Of a DNA stretch of 64,000 bases, positions 63,941 to 64,000 are shown in pieces; the stretch's first letter is position 1; the number at the start of each line of letters is the position of its first letter. Location: positions 10,535,661-10,599,660 of the forward strand of contig JAMXBB010000009.1 of assembly GCA_024138015.1 (NCBI GenBank), in the 5' to 3' direction. Source of the DNA: Lumnitzera littorea. Lineage: Eukaryota > Streptophyta > Magnoliopsida > Myrtales > Combretaceae. The notes under the pieces were generated by a model. That model made no database searches, was not told the DNA's origin, and was given only the letters and a program-made list of their open reading frames with translations. A program made the translations under genes and the position numbers.

Positions 63941-64000
63941 GATTATCATCTAATGAATATTCCCTATGTCTTCTTCTTCATTGTGCTTGTTCTTATACTT

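Overview
The window is nuclear DNA of a flowering plant, most likely a eudicot. It is AT-rich, has long introns with GT-AG borders, CT/GA-rich 5' leaders and many microsatellites, and is crowded with plant transposable elements. Only two intact protein-coding genes were found: a PDAT1 gene (minus strand, CDS 8563-14432, six coding exons, 675 aa) and a BREVIS RADIX family gene of the BRXL4 type (plus strand, CDS 50715-54601, five coding exons, 364 aa). The two are 36 kb apart, point away from each other and have no evident functional link. PDAT1 makes triacylglycerol from phospholipid in the ER. The BRX-like protein is a plant growth regulator.

Layout. 1-4200: the 5' parts of two decayed Ty3/gypsy elements in tandem, both on the minus strand (gag, zinc-knuckle and protease remnants, primer-binding sites, LTR-like regions). 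4200-7690: intergenic DNA with a 90-bp tandem duplication, microsatellites and an unidentified coding-like remnant. 7690-14770: PDAT1 transcription unit, including an intron inside the 3' UTR. 15000-18740: AT-rich intergenic DNA. 18745-22100: a decayed Ty1/copia element (LTR, primer-binding site, gag, integrase pieces, start of RT, C-terminal tail; most of RT/RNase H missing). 24300-30750: a nest in which a CACTA-type element (25019-29663, TAG target duplication) sits inside an old LTR, whose remainder (29664-30049) abuts a second copy of the copia LTR (30053-30741). 30750-40110: AT-rich intergenic DNA with a possible Myb/SANT-like remnant. 40115-43149 and 61155-63940: two full-length copies, in opposite orientations, of the same long (2.8-3.0 kb) LTR-like repeat interrupted by the CACTA element. 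47537-48192: a non-autonomous hAT-type element with a perfect 8-bp target duplication. 50200-54900: BRXL4-type gene. 56037-56373: a foldback (MITE-like) inverted repeat. 57598-60924: a decayed hAT transposase gene with one probable terminal sequence.

I see no CRISPR array, rRNA, convincing tRNA, organelle or bacterial DNA, and nothing that qualifies as a new biochemical system. The most informative structure is the layered transposon nest, because the long-LTR copy at 40115-43149 serves as an uninterrupted reference that fixes the CACTA insertion site. All coordinates of exons and element ends were read by eye from splice signals, reading frames and repeat comparison.
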